Notes under the pieces: generated by a model
What the model was told of the DNA's origin: nothing
Database searches by the model: none
Seen by the model: only the letters and a program-made list of their open reading frames with translations
Shown here: in pieces, positions 1 through 13,000 of the stretch
Layout of the letters: the number at the start of each line of letters is the position of its first letter
Numbering within the stretch: the stretch's first letter is position 1
Assembly: GCA_033557675.1 (NCBI GenBank)
Contig: JAWQRM010000233.1
Span: 1 to 25,946, forward strand
Length of the DNA: 25,946 nt
Reading direction: 5' to 3'
Origin: Coptodactyla brooksi
Lineage: Eukaryota; Arthropoda; Insecta; Coleoptera; Scarabaeidae
Translations under genes and position numbers: made by a program

Positions 1-730
1 GGTTTACACTTACCCTTCATTGGGTTTACATTTACGCAAGGAAGGTGAGAACATTTCAATTAATATTTATTTAGAACATAATACACAGTATGTAAATTGT
101 CATTCTGAAATATATTTCTATCATTGGCGAAGTAATTTCAAATTTTTTCGATCATTTGGACACTGCGAGAAGTTTGTGACCTTGGTACTCATTCAACATT
201 TTCAAGTGCTTCTCGTCCTTTGCGAAAACGTTTATGCCACAAAAATAGAGTTGTTCTTTATAAACAATCATCACCATAAACAGTTTGCATCATTTTCAAT
301 GTTTTGTGGCTGCTGTGCTAAATTTGACATAACACTTACTACACTTGTTTGCTCCACGTTTCTATTCCTATATAGAATAGTTTTTGACTCAACAAATGTC
401 ATTATTTATCCATGCGACATTTCTTTGCGCTCAAACTTTGCTTGATTGCTCAAGCTTTCAAATGATATAAAATGCCAATAGATTTTTCGGCTGCAGATTC
501 GAAGTCCGTATGAAAACTTAATACACTGTGTCGTAGGTTATATTTAAATAATTATTTCAGTAATAATGCCTCTAAAAATATAACCGTGTTTTTATTATAC
601 TTACCTTATTTTTTAAGTAAACAAAACGTACAAATTGTAATTGTACTTTTGTAGCTATACTTTATCTGATGCAATGTGGGAAATTAAACATCTTGGTTTA
701 CTTAAGATTGTTATCTGTTTTGGGTTCTAG
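1..730. other. Probable intron upstream of the first visible exon; nothing recognised
   Basis: AT-rich sequence with no supported gene. The open frame at 20-445 translates to low-complexity Phe/Ile/Cys-rich text typical of chance frames in AT-rich DNA. The first visible exon begins in mid-protein, just after where the family has its AGC-kinase hydrophobic tail, so this stretch should be the 3' part of an intron. A pyrimidine-rich tract and TTCTAG acceptor end it at 730. Confidence 0.6.
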
Positions 731-1005
731 CCTCACCTCTGACTTGGGCATGATAGTGCCATCGAATAAGACAACATTAGACAAACAGAACATGAAGAAT
801 AGTGGTGATATTAGATCATTATCGTTTAGGTCAGAAAAGGAAATAGAAAAGCGATTGTCACCTGATGGAACACGGAAACTGCAGGACGAAATAAATGTGC
901 TGACAAAACGGAATGGCGAACTAGAATCTCAATTAAGGAGTTTGGAATCTACAAGTCAGCAGAACAAGGAGATACATGTAGATTCGTTGGATGGAGGTGA
1001 AACAA
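731..1005 (+). CDS. gek: gek exon (a): post-kinase region and start of coiled coil
   Basis: Starts after TTCTAG; the first base completes a codon begun in the preceding, unseen exon. It reads LTSDLG, then a polar linker, then a coiled-coil run (KLQDEINVLTKRNGELESQL). The start of the exon resembles the short Ser-rich segment that follows the AGC-kinase tail in MRCK proteins. It ends one base into a codon before the strong donor GTAAGT at 1006. The ATG at 669 is not the gene start. Another possible acceptor (TTGTAG, ending 654) would prepend 25 hydrophobic residues that do not look like this family. Confidence 0.78.
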
Positions 1006-4000
1006 GTAAGTTTTAATCCCAAATGTACTAAAATAATGTCGTTTTATCATATTATTTTATAGTCTTAAAATTAAAAGACATGGAGAAGACAATAAGAATA
1101 CTAAAACAAGAAAAGGATGAGGTATATAAAGACAAAATGGATCTACAGGAGAAACTAAAATTGCAAGACAAGGAATTAAAAGATGCAATAGCCCAGAAGA
1201 AACTGGCTATGGCCGAGTACACGGAAGTTAGCGATAAACTTTCGGAATTACGACAACAGAAGCAGAAGATGTCGAGGCAGGTCAGAGATAAAGAGGAAGA
1301 ATTGGAAACAGCAATGCAGAAGGTCGATGCCTTGAGGCACGATATAAGGCGAGCAGAAAAGTTGAGAAGAGAATTGGAGTCAAGGATAGAAGACGCGTTA
1401 GCCGAAGCGACGAAAGAACGAAAACTACGGGAGAGATCCGAAGAGTACTGCAGACAAATGCAAGCTGAATCAGATAGGCTACGAGTGAGGAATGAACTTG
1501 GTCCTAGGGATCAACAGGATGCTTTGAGGCTTAAGGCGGAACTGGAAAAATTAGAGGTATCATTGGTTTTATTTATGATTAAGATTAAACTAATAGGAGC
1601 AGCAAAGAATAGTTAGAGACTAGAATATCACTAAGATGTATAATGAACTGGAAGATATATTAGGAGAGAAGTTATAATAGATAGTTATGTGAAATCGACT
1701 ATCTTCAGGAATAAAGGCTTTCATTGACATTATTTTCGAACATGTCAATTTTATATAACTACACTCTGTTAACGCTAATGAAGCTGGAACAAGCTCCATG
1801 AAATATTATTCAAAATCAGGAGTCTTTCGTCAGGAGCGATGAAAGACTCACTTTCATTGCTCGTGATGATGTTAACTTGTCGAGCAGGTATTTTTCCAGA
1901 TTAGTGCTGACAATTGTTTAACTTTTTATAGTTATCTAGCTAAAATCATGTTTTGTTTTCAATTTTATGTTATATTTTGAAAACTATACTTGGGCCAATT
2001 TCTTCTTCAGCATCTGTTTATCATTAGAAAATGGTGCAGATTTGTGAAGATAGCTATTTGATATCTTTCTTAATAAAAAAAAGTTATCCTGTACGAGACT
2101 AATAATTATTCTCTATAGTATTGAGAGTCTAACAAATAGAAAACATTTTCTGCATCTCATGTGGCATCTGCTTATGTGATACTAGTTAAACACTTAAATA
2201 CAATATATTTGTTTTCTTTTGCTGAGAAAATTATTGATAAATGTATGAACATTTGGTATCCAGTTTTAGTTAATTAGATTCCCTCACACTGAAAAATCTT
2301 GAAGTAAATTCTTATTCAATTCCAGTATAGTCTTTCCATTTGAAAGTGAGCTTTTTGACTTAAACTACTGGCAATGAAGACCCGCGCATAAATACAGGTT
2401 GTCAAAGAAGAGGAAGGCACCTACTTCAACTTTCTGTAATTATCCCCGCTTAGGGATAGATGTGCTCATAATGCGGTTTGGAAAAGAATTTCTTAAAAAT
2501 TTTTTAAGCATTATGTGCTGAATAGCTAAAACTAATGAGTTTCCCAGTCTATTGCATGAACGTACAGAATAATTCTAAAGGTAACACCTGTTGGCTTCTC
2601 TGCCAAAGTATGTTCACCAAACCCATCCACTGCATAGTTAAGTGCAGAGAACACGAATTATTACATCAATTACATGAACAGTAGAATAGAATGTAGTAAG
2701 TCCTCGACTTATGCACTTACTTCGTTCCAGAACATTCCGTGTATGTAGAAAATGTGTGAGTTTTCTACAAAATTTCATCATTTCGTCTTCGTAAATCTTT
2801 GCATCTTTAACAGCTTTTTGTATTGTTTAGTGGATCGAACTCCCAAATGCAGCTGAATATCAGTAAAATAAGAATTTGATCATGTAATATGTCCACCCTT
2901 TCATATATAATAAGAAAAATTTACCGTTTCGTTTGTTTTCTCTTAAATTTACCAAAAATCAGCTCCGTTTGATTCAACAGTGTGCCCTGCTTTGTTGACT
3001 TCTTTATCCACCACATAATTATTAGGAATATTCTGTACTTTTATCATTTGAAGTAATTTAGGTTTGGTGATTCTCTCTTAAGGAATTTTTACATTGGTTT
3101 TTCCATATATGTAAGTACATCTGCCATTTTTGGTTGACGTTGGTTTACGATTTAGTATTCTGGAATGTTAAGACACATTGTCCATTATCACGACAGATTT
3201 TCAGGCAGTGATGTTAATAATATAGCATTGATAATTAATAAATGATTAGTAGTATTAATGAGTAATGCAGTTAATAATAATGTAGCAGACAACAAAAGCC
3301 TATTTGTGATCTATTTTCATTGCCGACATGTAAAATTATTACTGTTTTTCATCACACCATGTCACATCGAAATACATTGTACATCTTTATTCTTCACGCA
3401 ACGTATTTACAAATAATTTCTTTATAGTTCATTTCGAATCCAAGTAAAGATAATTTTTCCATAAAACCGTTAATACTTGGAACCGATCCTTTCTTAGACA
3501 TTTTCTTTGATTTCTGTACATGTATTTTCTTTGATTTCTTTACCCCTGATATCAGGAACACATGAGGAAGAAGTACAATTTCTTTCATTGACATCTGCCG
3601 CAACAATCTGTACTGCATCATCAGGAATTCCAATCAATTCACCGGTTACTTTAAGAGGTGTTGTATAGTCCTTGGTTTTTAGATTTTTAAAATAGAAGAA
3701 TTATGTTCTTTACATCTGTGGAAAGTAATATCTCACAAGTGTTTATCTTCTACACGATGTGAATACTTTCTTTCTTATGAAAGGTGTGCCGAATCTTCAG
3801 TAAAGTTTTCGCAAGGATAGAACATTTTTATATATAATTATAATAACCAGTGTACAACTGTGTACAGCAGTGTACTTTACATGAGTATAAAGGCCGAATT
3901 ATCACAGTAATGATAAATAGGTCGTAACTTAATATTTATACTCTATGATTAAAAATAATCCAATTGTAAAGAAATATTAACCCATTTAGCCTTGAAAGTG

Positions 4001-7000
4001 TATATTTTTGTATACAGTTTCATGCTTCACTCAACAACACTTTCTCGCAAATGTTGTTGAGTGAAGTACGTTAACATTTTTTATTAACTTAAAATGTTGT
4101 GAAAAAGGTTCAAATACACAGTCACTTTTAAAGGATGCCAAAGTATTACCACCAAATAAAGAGAAAGACAGGTTCAAATGAATTATGAGAAAATACGTTT
4201 AAATTTTAGAAACTTTGACTTGTTTAGTACCATCCTGCTCAATAGAATCTTCCGTAGTCTTTCATTTGTTTGGTTTATGACCTGGACATCATGTTTAATA
4301 TCGTAAAACCCACTCTTAAATTGGCAGGCTATACATTCATATGGTTATGTAGTAAAACAATGTAGCAGATTGTTTAGTTTTCCAAATGAAACTGTTAAGT
4401 GTTATATTTGCAATACTATTAAACCTCATTAATTGTTCCAGTGATTTGTTTTTCCGAAAACATATCTCAGAAAGTTGTATGGAAAATGATCCCTGGAAAG
4501 CTGTACCAATTGTCCAGTATGTACTCATGTAATACCTAAATAAAACAACTACATTGAAGTAGCAACTGTGATTTTTTTTGGTTAAACAATTGATATAAGT
4601 AATATTGGGTGCAAAATTTTAAATTTTCGAAAAGTAGGTATATCAGTAATTTTATCTTGCATTATAAAAGATATATAGATAAGATATATCGATAAGATCT
4701 GATTTTAAATTATAATATCTAGCATTGATATAATACCTCATTTATCGTTTTTGGAAGCTTCATATAATAATTCTTTGTATACATTTAACTATTAACTAAA
4801 ATTTAAATTTCAAATATTGTATGTTTTCAGTTATTAATATAGAGAACAAAACTTTATTATGATGATTTTAGGTTCAGTATAATGAAAGTCTCACGCAACA
4901 ACAGACAAGGTACAATATGGAGCTGTCATCATTACGCGAACAACTTCAAGAGGCAGAAAGTCATCGTGACCTATTAGAACGTGAGGTATGACTTCACTTG
5001 TTTAGTTAAGTGTTAGTTGTGTTGTCGATTGTTAAATGCTTTCTAGTGCGATGTAAAAATTGTTTTATTAGATCTCTTAATTTCTGGCATTTTTATTTTC
5101 ATTTACTTTTTGTTTGGAATAAAGGTGCAATTGCTAAAAGAAAAGCAGGAAAAGAGTAGGCTAGAAACGATCACAGATGCCGAGCAAATGATAGACGAAT
5201 TGAATCATAGACACGAACGCGAGAAGCAGCTATTGCGAGAGGAAAATGTTAAACTGTCATCAGATGTAGAATTTGTGAGTTTTCGTTTTGTCGAACGTTT
5301 GTGTTTTGTTTTTTCCTATAAATGCACGCTTTATGCCTTTGACGATTCGAATTGCATTATGGCACCATTCGTTTGTAGCTTTCTGAATCCATGGAGAGGT
5401 TGCAGAGCGAACGGAGAAGTTTAGAAGCGGAATACGACCAAATCCGTGGCAAACAAGAAACTTTGGGTCAGTGGGAATCTCAACTCTCTGAGATTATACA
5501 GTGGGTTAGCGATGAGAAGGATGCCAGATCATATTTGCAAGCTCTTGCAACGAAAATGACGGAGGAGCTAGAGTACTTGAAGCATACAGGTATTCAGATT
5601 GAAGTGAAACGTATAGGTATGTACTGGATTATTTATTGTTTAAAAGGAGTGTCGAATGCTGTTGGGGCGGGAGACAAGAACTGGAGGAATAGGCGCTCAC
5701 AGAAATTAGACAAGATGGAGTTGCTAAACCTTCAGAGTTCCTTACAGTCTGAAATTCAGGCTAAGCAGGCCATAAGTGAAGATCTAAGCAAGACAAGAAC
5801 AGAACTTCTCGCAGCCCAGAAGTAGGTTTATACTCAACTAGTCTATTAACTGTACATTATTAACAATCATATCTTAAGTAATTAATTCAATTAATTGCTT
5901 TAATTTAGTTAATTACTTAAGATTCATATTTGGACGAAATGTCCACATATATTAACATCAAATTCACATGCATAACAATCACATGTCGGCTATTTAAGTT
6001 TGTTTTTCCTGCTATTTCGTTATAAGCCATTTTGAAAATGTTGATAGTTTTCGTTAAAATATTGCATATTTTAATTTTATTTTTGTAGATAAAGTTGATG
6101 ATAATTACTCTTTAACAGACTTTGTTCCAATTTAGGACTTGGTGAGGTAACTGGTAAATGAGCTCACCATTTTTTTTCTGTATAAGGCAAGAAGAAGATG
6201 TTTGTTTTAATTCTTAAAGCAGAAAGGTATATAGACACATTAAAAGCTAAAAAATAGTATTGCTTAATTTTGTGAAGACATTTCACTGATTTGCAATTAT
6301 AGGCCAAAATCTTTATCATATCATATGGTGTATGCCTTGCACTTATGATTTCAAGTTTCAGGTGGGGATAAGCGTAAATCCCCACCTACATTCCACTTAT
6401 CTATTATTATTTAAAAGTAAATAAATTTATGATCATTATTAGTGCAAATCTATACTCATCCAGTGATTTTGTCATTAGTTTTTCATTTTTACATTAGATA
6501 AGTATCCCTCTCTCTTTTTGTCATCCAGGAGGACCTAAGCTATTGTGACATTTTTTAAATATTGATGTTATCCATGCAGATACTGCGGTATAAGTGAATT
6601 TGAGTATGTTTTGGTATATCTATAGTTACGAAGTCGCAGTGTCTCTATAAGCGATCTAATTGGAGAAGTGCACATTTAGAATAAGTTAATTAGGTCTGTT
6701 TCTTTATGGAAATAAGTCGCCCTGCAGTCATCAGAAAATCGCATATTTTAGTTAAATTTTGCAGTTGTGCTCAAATTGTGGAACCCATATTGCAACTGTT
6801 GATTATTTTGTAATTCAAAATAATAGTTTATAATTAAAAATGAAACTCTTAAAAATCAAATTGATTTTGCGAGTATTAAAACTATATGTACATGCTCTCT
6901 TAGGAATTACGCTTTGCCTTAAGTACTGACGAAATAATTCACACTTTTATTATTTCATTTGAGAGAGGGAATGGTTCTTTGTCTTGAACCATTAGGTAAT

Positions 7001-10000
7001 TTTATACTTCATAATTTTAAAATCCATCGATGTGTTAATCTTCGGTCGCATAAATGTGTGTGGGCTGGGGATTTATACTATTGTTAGTAACTGTCGCTAA
7101 CCTGTATACAGAAGATGCAATCTCCCACATATTTCATTTCTTATAAGTTGATAACAGCTGATTCATTAATTACCATGTTATCAGGTGGAATGTAAAATTG
7201 AAAACTACACAACACAATACACGAAGAGATAAAACCTTACTACTCAAGTTATTGCTCATGCTACTGTTGCATTGAAGTACATTAAAAAAACAATATAATT
7301 TTGCTGCAAAATTAAAGAAAAAATATTTACCTTTATGTCGATTTTTGCAGAGAGCTTCGAGAACAAAAACAACGATTTGAGGCCTTAGGTATAGACTCAA
7401 AACGAAAAGACAAACACATCAAAGAGTTGCAGAATAGGCTGGACTCTGGGGAAGGCTGTAAGTATCCGAAAATCAATTTTAATATTAGCACTTTTGCAAT
7501 TAGATCTACTGGATATAATATTAAGCTTAGCATTAATTTATTTATATTGAAACATTGCAGCCACATTCTGCGTATGTATAAACATGGTACATAAATGCGG
7601 TTGTTGTTCTGCAATAGCAAGTTTGGTTGCAATGTATATTAGCACTCCCAGGCGAATAGTAACAGTGTGTATGTGTATATTTAGTCGGTACATGGTTACG
7701 GCAGCTGCCTTTGGTCATCGGAGTTACATCCTGCTTCTGGGGGATTATGTTACTGCTATTACGTCTGTACAGTTAAAAATTGAATGCATCATACGCTACA
7801 CGCAGGTCCTAAAAGTATACAGGCTGGTTCTTATTGTACTAAAAAAAATCGTGGTACTTTTCGAATCATTTTTGTGTTGGGTAAAGCAGTTGATTGTTGA
7901 ATAACATTGTTGAACAACTTGCTTCCATACATGTGCTAATTTTGTGTGTCAGATATTAGTGAATTGTGGATGTCAGAAGGGTATGGTACACTCGTTTTTA
8001 TTATTTTGTTTTTAATTTATTTCAAAGTATTAATTTTAATACTATACAAATATTTGACAAAGATGGTAATTGATGTGATTTATTTATTTGTTATTGCTAG
8101 AAAATTAATCTACAACTATTTGTGTTATTTTTTTACACTATTTTTTTCAGATGTTAGACAAAATTAGCAAAAATCGCACAATTCTATATACGCCAATCCA
8201 TGTACCGATATAATGAGATTAATTTAAATTTGTCAATAGGAAACAATGTATTGTTAGTTTTCATACTTTAAGAGCAAATTTGTTTTTTGTGATTTACTTC
8301 CATTATTAAGATTTCAAAATTATCATCAAAAGTAACAGTACAAATTACCCCATTTAATATTGATTGTATGCATATTTTTTTAACTGCTTATAAACATAAC
8401 ATGGCTATTTTTCATAGGCCGTATGTTAAAAAATGCCAAGTTAAATCAATAATACACTGTAATAGTACGCATGTGAGAGTGACCAAAAAATATGTTTAGA
8501 GGGTCTTCAACAATTCAGTTATTTTGATTTAAAAAGAAAAGAACATCTGCGTACAGTCCATAGGGTAAAATTGTATGGAGTCGCTATAAAAATCTTTTTC
8601 ACTTACAGATATGTACTGAGCGTATTAAGTGTATTACCAATACGGACGCCACATGGTGTGATCTGAACTATTTAGAAGCATAAGATGATAATGATAAGAC
8701 TTTTCCTATCGATCCTGTAATAATGCGTATTGTGGCCATTGAAGTAACCGCTTCTACTAAATTCTCTCAATTTCTATTAAACATACTTGCAGAAAAGATA
8801 TTCTAGAGTTTGTTTAAAATTATTTCTGTTCTATTTTCATTGGTTAGTCTATCTGTCCGTCTGTATGTGTGTGAACAGTATAGGTCTTACACCACTATAT
8901 CGATTAAAAGATACTTTCTCTATGAACTATTCACAAGAAGGTTTTCAGCATTGTGATCTATATAGTTCTGGTAGTTTCTTGAAGAAATAATTTACTTTTG
9001 AGAATATTCATGTAAATACAATGTCAATATAAATTACATTTTTAATTTTTATGTCAAATTCTTAATTGAAATCTATAAGGATAGTATATTGCTCTCGTAT
9101 GTTGAATCGTTTTCTGGTTATTTAAAAAAAGGAATCCATCTTCAGGAAAAAGAATCTTTCTCCTGAAGACGGTTTATTCGATAAACCAAAACATATGTTG
9201 AGTTTTAAAACATTAGTGTTGTGGATGAGGTGTTTGTTAGTTCTAGTGATCCTTTTTTCACATTTTGGCGTAGTGGTGATTTTGTTTTTACTTTGTTACA
9301 AAGCCAAAGGTTCCAAACCCTCAATTTTTGTTTTATGGTCTAACGAAACGTTATTTTTCAAAACGTCAAACATCATTTTTACCTTTAGATTGAAACAATT
9401 AAAGGCTTAGTAAGGAGTTGACCGATTTAAAAGGAAAATCACGGTTGTATAGAAAGTGAAAAGAGTTTTCCAATGTGGTGCCACTCGACCTCTTATGCAA
9501 TTGAACTATTTTAAGAGGGTTGTTACATCTCCTACAGGGACGAAGCTCCATTAATAGGTTTTGCTCAAAAGTAGACTAATGGATAGATAATGAATTCAAA
9601 ATAAAACTTGAGATGTTTTTGAATTTTTCTCAATACCGTATGTTTGTTAAGTTATAGAGTTGGCAAATTTTCCTTTGAACAACCTGTATATAAGAGGAAA
9701 AAGAATTAAATTTGAGTTGACGTCCCCAAGAGCTGAGTCGCATAAAGCAAATGGCTATATCACACGTATTTACATTTCCGCTCGTATTTCAACTGTTCTC
9801 AAGCATCTGGCTTGTTAAGCACGCGTCCTCTTTTCCCGCTTGGGCCCAGATTTTGTCAAGTTAAACGGCACTGCAAGGGGTTAACTTTATTGGCTATTAA
9901 CACTAACAGTTAATAAATAAGCCATCTATGAATGTACATTAAAATGTTATTAAAAGTCATTGATAGGTAACCTTTATTAACTCAAAACTGGCGGGTAATT

Positions 10001-13000
10001 GAAATAAGTTGTCAGTTAATACGACAGATTTGCAAAACGAAATGAGTTTTTCAAGAAATTATCAGTTTATTTATATATGTATTGCAATGCTGAAATTATT
10101 GCTGTATGTGTTATCAGTTCATATAGTAACTAACTTATATTCTAAACTTTTAATTAGTTCATTGGTGTACTGCGTTCACGTGCATACATATAGCCAGATA
10201 AGTAGATCAAGGTTTATAGTTAGAATTTTAAGCTCGTGGAGGTGCCAGTATATAATTTTTGTAATATGTGATTGTTGAATTGCAAAAATGTTAAACAAAG
10301 TTAGGACCAATTATTTATTAATTATACCACATGTTTTTTTAAGGTCAATGTTGTAACACTACTCCCTTAATTCACCCAGGTCAGGGTAAGAGAAAGTCAT
10401 GTGTCATGCAACATCTCCTCGTTATCTATTATTAGCATCAAAAAACGAAGTAAAAGTATTTTGGTACTCTATTTTAATATTCATTAATGAGTAATAATTC
10501 CGATCGGTGAGCACACTTTGGCAAAAGCGTACAAATGTGTTTGGTGACAGTTACTCGTACGTATGCAATTAGCGGATGAATTTGTTTGTTCTCATTTGTT
10601 TGTCTTTATTTATCATGTGTACACGACTTCATGAATCAAATATAGAATAAATTTAGTTAAACACATTCGTTACCATTTGTTTGTGCGTAGACGCAGAGAG
10701 ATACGTTGGAAAATATGTTTCTCACTCTGTATGGCCGTGTTCCTGTACTCGATTTCTTCCCAACTTTGATAAATTCGTATAGCCTGTATAAACGTCCAGT
10801 CACAACTACTGTTTCTTTTTTAAATTTAAAATCATACACTACAGAAATTTGTTACTAGAATTATAGAGTATCATATGCCCTCCCCTTACTTGAAATAGTT
10901 GTTCCATTGTTCTTTGCATCACAGACCACTTATTTAATAGAAATATGTTTTGCTTGTGTGCTCTCAGCATTAATCACAGTTTTGTACATTCTTTAAGGTC
11001 TACATTCATGTTTTTAATTTCAGTGTTCTGCTTAACAATTATATGTTTTTAGATGTTAAGGGAACGATATAAGTAACTTACATTGCCTGATGACAATTTT
11101 CTTTTAGTTTTCAGATTTAAAATGAACATATTTGGCTCTTGAAGCATCACGTCGCCCTTCTTCCAGGTCCTGTCCCTTTGTTGATCAAACACTACTATGA
11201 TCCTTCTTAACACATTTACAAATGAAAAATAACAAAAAATATAAGTTTTTTTTACTATTGTGTACATTTATTTTGTAATGTCAAAATATTTAATTTCTAA
11301 GAATTTCTTTTGATTCCTTTACATGCATTTTATTTTCATTCTGCATTTATGTTTGTTATCGCCATCTTCTTTTTTCAATCTGCAAATTCACTTATATATC
11401 TTGCACACCATACCCAACAAAATAATAAAAATTATGCCAGCACAATATCTCATTTTGCATTATTTTGTATCTGAACGTGTTTTACCAAGTACAAAATGTC
11501 TGACTTTTTTTTAAATTTATTTAGTCGGTAGAAATGTTTTCTCCTGCTTTTTGTTTTGTTTTTTAATTTTATTTACTGTTATTACGCTGAGTTGAATAAT
11601 TTAAAATAAAGATTAAGATAAGATAAATCGAGGTTTTGTTAAATAAAAAAAAAATTAGTAAGACTTAGGACCTATGTGTGTGGGACAAAAACCATTATAA
11701 ATACACTGTTACATGCAGCAAGTTCTGGAATATCTTCATTCCTTCGAAGATCCATTAAGGGTTCGTTGACCATTTGTATTTTGTTTTTTTTTACGTAATA
11801 TAGAGCCTGTAATTTGTTTTGTTGATTTTTTAATTGCTTGATTTTTATTTCTATTGCATTTTCTAGCTTGGAGTGCTAATATTTTACATTGTTTATAATA
11901 TGTTTTCTTTTTTATATAGGATTTTTACTAACTAATTTTGAACTGTTTTTTTTCTTTGCTCGGCCAGGTATATTGATGATCTGTTTCGGCTTTCTAGAGA
12001 TAAACATGATAGATTATTTATAATAATTTAATTTACTTATATGAATCACATAGTAAAATGTGAATTCCCTTTTTAGATAATATCAATCATTAAGGGGCTA
12101 TATTTTGAATAATTGGAAGTAATAATCTTCTTGTAATTCTGTAAAATTCAGTAGAATAAATTAAGCATGTAAATTAAAATGTTTCAAATTTTCTGTGGCT
12201 TGCTATAAGTATGTTTAAAGTAACAATTGAACTATTACGATATTACTTTATCCAATTTTGAGTGATCGGTAAAAAGTTAGTTAATCTTTTTAGCTATTGA
12301 ATGACTGTAGTTCTAGATTTTTAGTTAAGCAGTAGAGATCGCAGTACCATGGAATTCTAGATACAGGATTGATAGTAATGATAGTTCACATAACCATGAT
12401 TCGGATGACCAGATTGGGGAAACTGGGGTAAGATGACGAACTGTATTTATTCAGTTTTAAAATTTCTTGTTGGCAAAAAATATAACAAAAGGATACCTAA
12501 GGAAAAGTACAAACACAAAGAATACTACAAGATGTAAAAGTAAAGTTAGAAAGCAACATCGAAGATATGGATGAAGATAAAAAAATCAACAAGAGACCAC
12601 AAAATAGTCAACGGATATATAAAATAATCAAACAAATATATCAACAATTGATCACAACTTTGAAAAAGTTGAATAACATGATTATACCGGGTGTATAAGG
12701 TTAAATCTACTATTTTTTAGTTAGAAACAGACGTTTTTTTTTCATAGAAAGCAAAAATAATTTTATTCAAAGTAATTCCTCTCGCTAGCTACACATTTTT
12801 CCTATTTCTCGGGCAATTTGTGGATATCATACCAAAAAAGTCCTGCTCTTTCAATGCAAACCACTCATTAAGCAGCACTTCGATCTTAATTCGAAGTGCT
12901 GCTCAGCGAGCGCGTGGCCCATCAACGAAGACAGGTGGTAGTCGGGACGGGCTGGGTCTGGTGAACAAGAGAGGGGGTAGCACCTCCCAGTTGAGTGTCT

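Larger units (their letters stand above)
1557..4871. other. Long intron (3.3 kb) between coiled-coil exons
   Basis: Donor GTATCA, acceptor TTTTAG. It is mostly AT-rich unique-looking sequence. Separately listed contents are a perfect 15-bp inverted repeat (4025-4066), a 13-nt tandem repeat (4670-4695) and an unrecognised minus-strand coding-like tract (about 3394-3680). A stretch near 2697-2760 (cctcgacttatgcactt and onward) reads like a decayed repeat, but it could not be assigned. Confidence 0.85.
7458..12424. other. First part of the 9 kb intron; little recognisable
   Basis: Almost 5 kb without a supported gene. The region 7560-7760 and the region 9720-9900 are less AT-rich than their surroundings, but no protein family is visible. 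A hairpin lies at 9139-9169 and a short repeat match at 10376-10428, both listed separately. Open frames at 7584-7904, 7946-8167, 8787-8990, 9195-9410, 10009-10278 and 11323-11514 are Phe/Leu/Tyr-rich and look like chance. Confidence 0.7.

Noticed and set aside
20..445. 141-residue open frame on + strand
   Set aside because: Phe/Cys/His/Asn-rich random-looking text, no domain, in sequence expected to be intronic.
655..730. Alternative acceptor at 654 extending the first visible exon upstream
   Set aside because: Would add a hydrophobic segment unlike the family; the TTCTAG acceptor at 730 has better pyrimidine context and leads straight into family-like text.
2697..2770. Possible decayed MITE (cctcgacttatgcactt...)
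   Set aside because: Only a vague resemblance; no second copy or inverted partner was found in the window.
4025..4066. Rho-independent-type terminator
   Set aside because: The window is eukaryotic intron sequence; no U-run follows the stem and no bacterial gene is nearby.
5275..5390. Read-through of exon (d) joining exon (e) in a different frame
   Set aside because: GTGAGT donor and TTTGTAG acceptor give a seamless family match; the read-through text is not family-like.
7584..7904. 106-residue open frame on + strand in the 9 kb intron
   Set aside because: No recognised domain; the frame cannot join exon (g) or (h) in phase with plausible splice sites, and those exons already join directly.
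12347..12426. Exon-like stretch with Ser/Asp/His-rich frame followed by a GTAAGA-like site
   Set aside because: Phase is incompatible with flanking exons (it creates a stop), and it lies at the edge of transposon debris.
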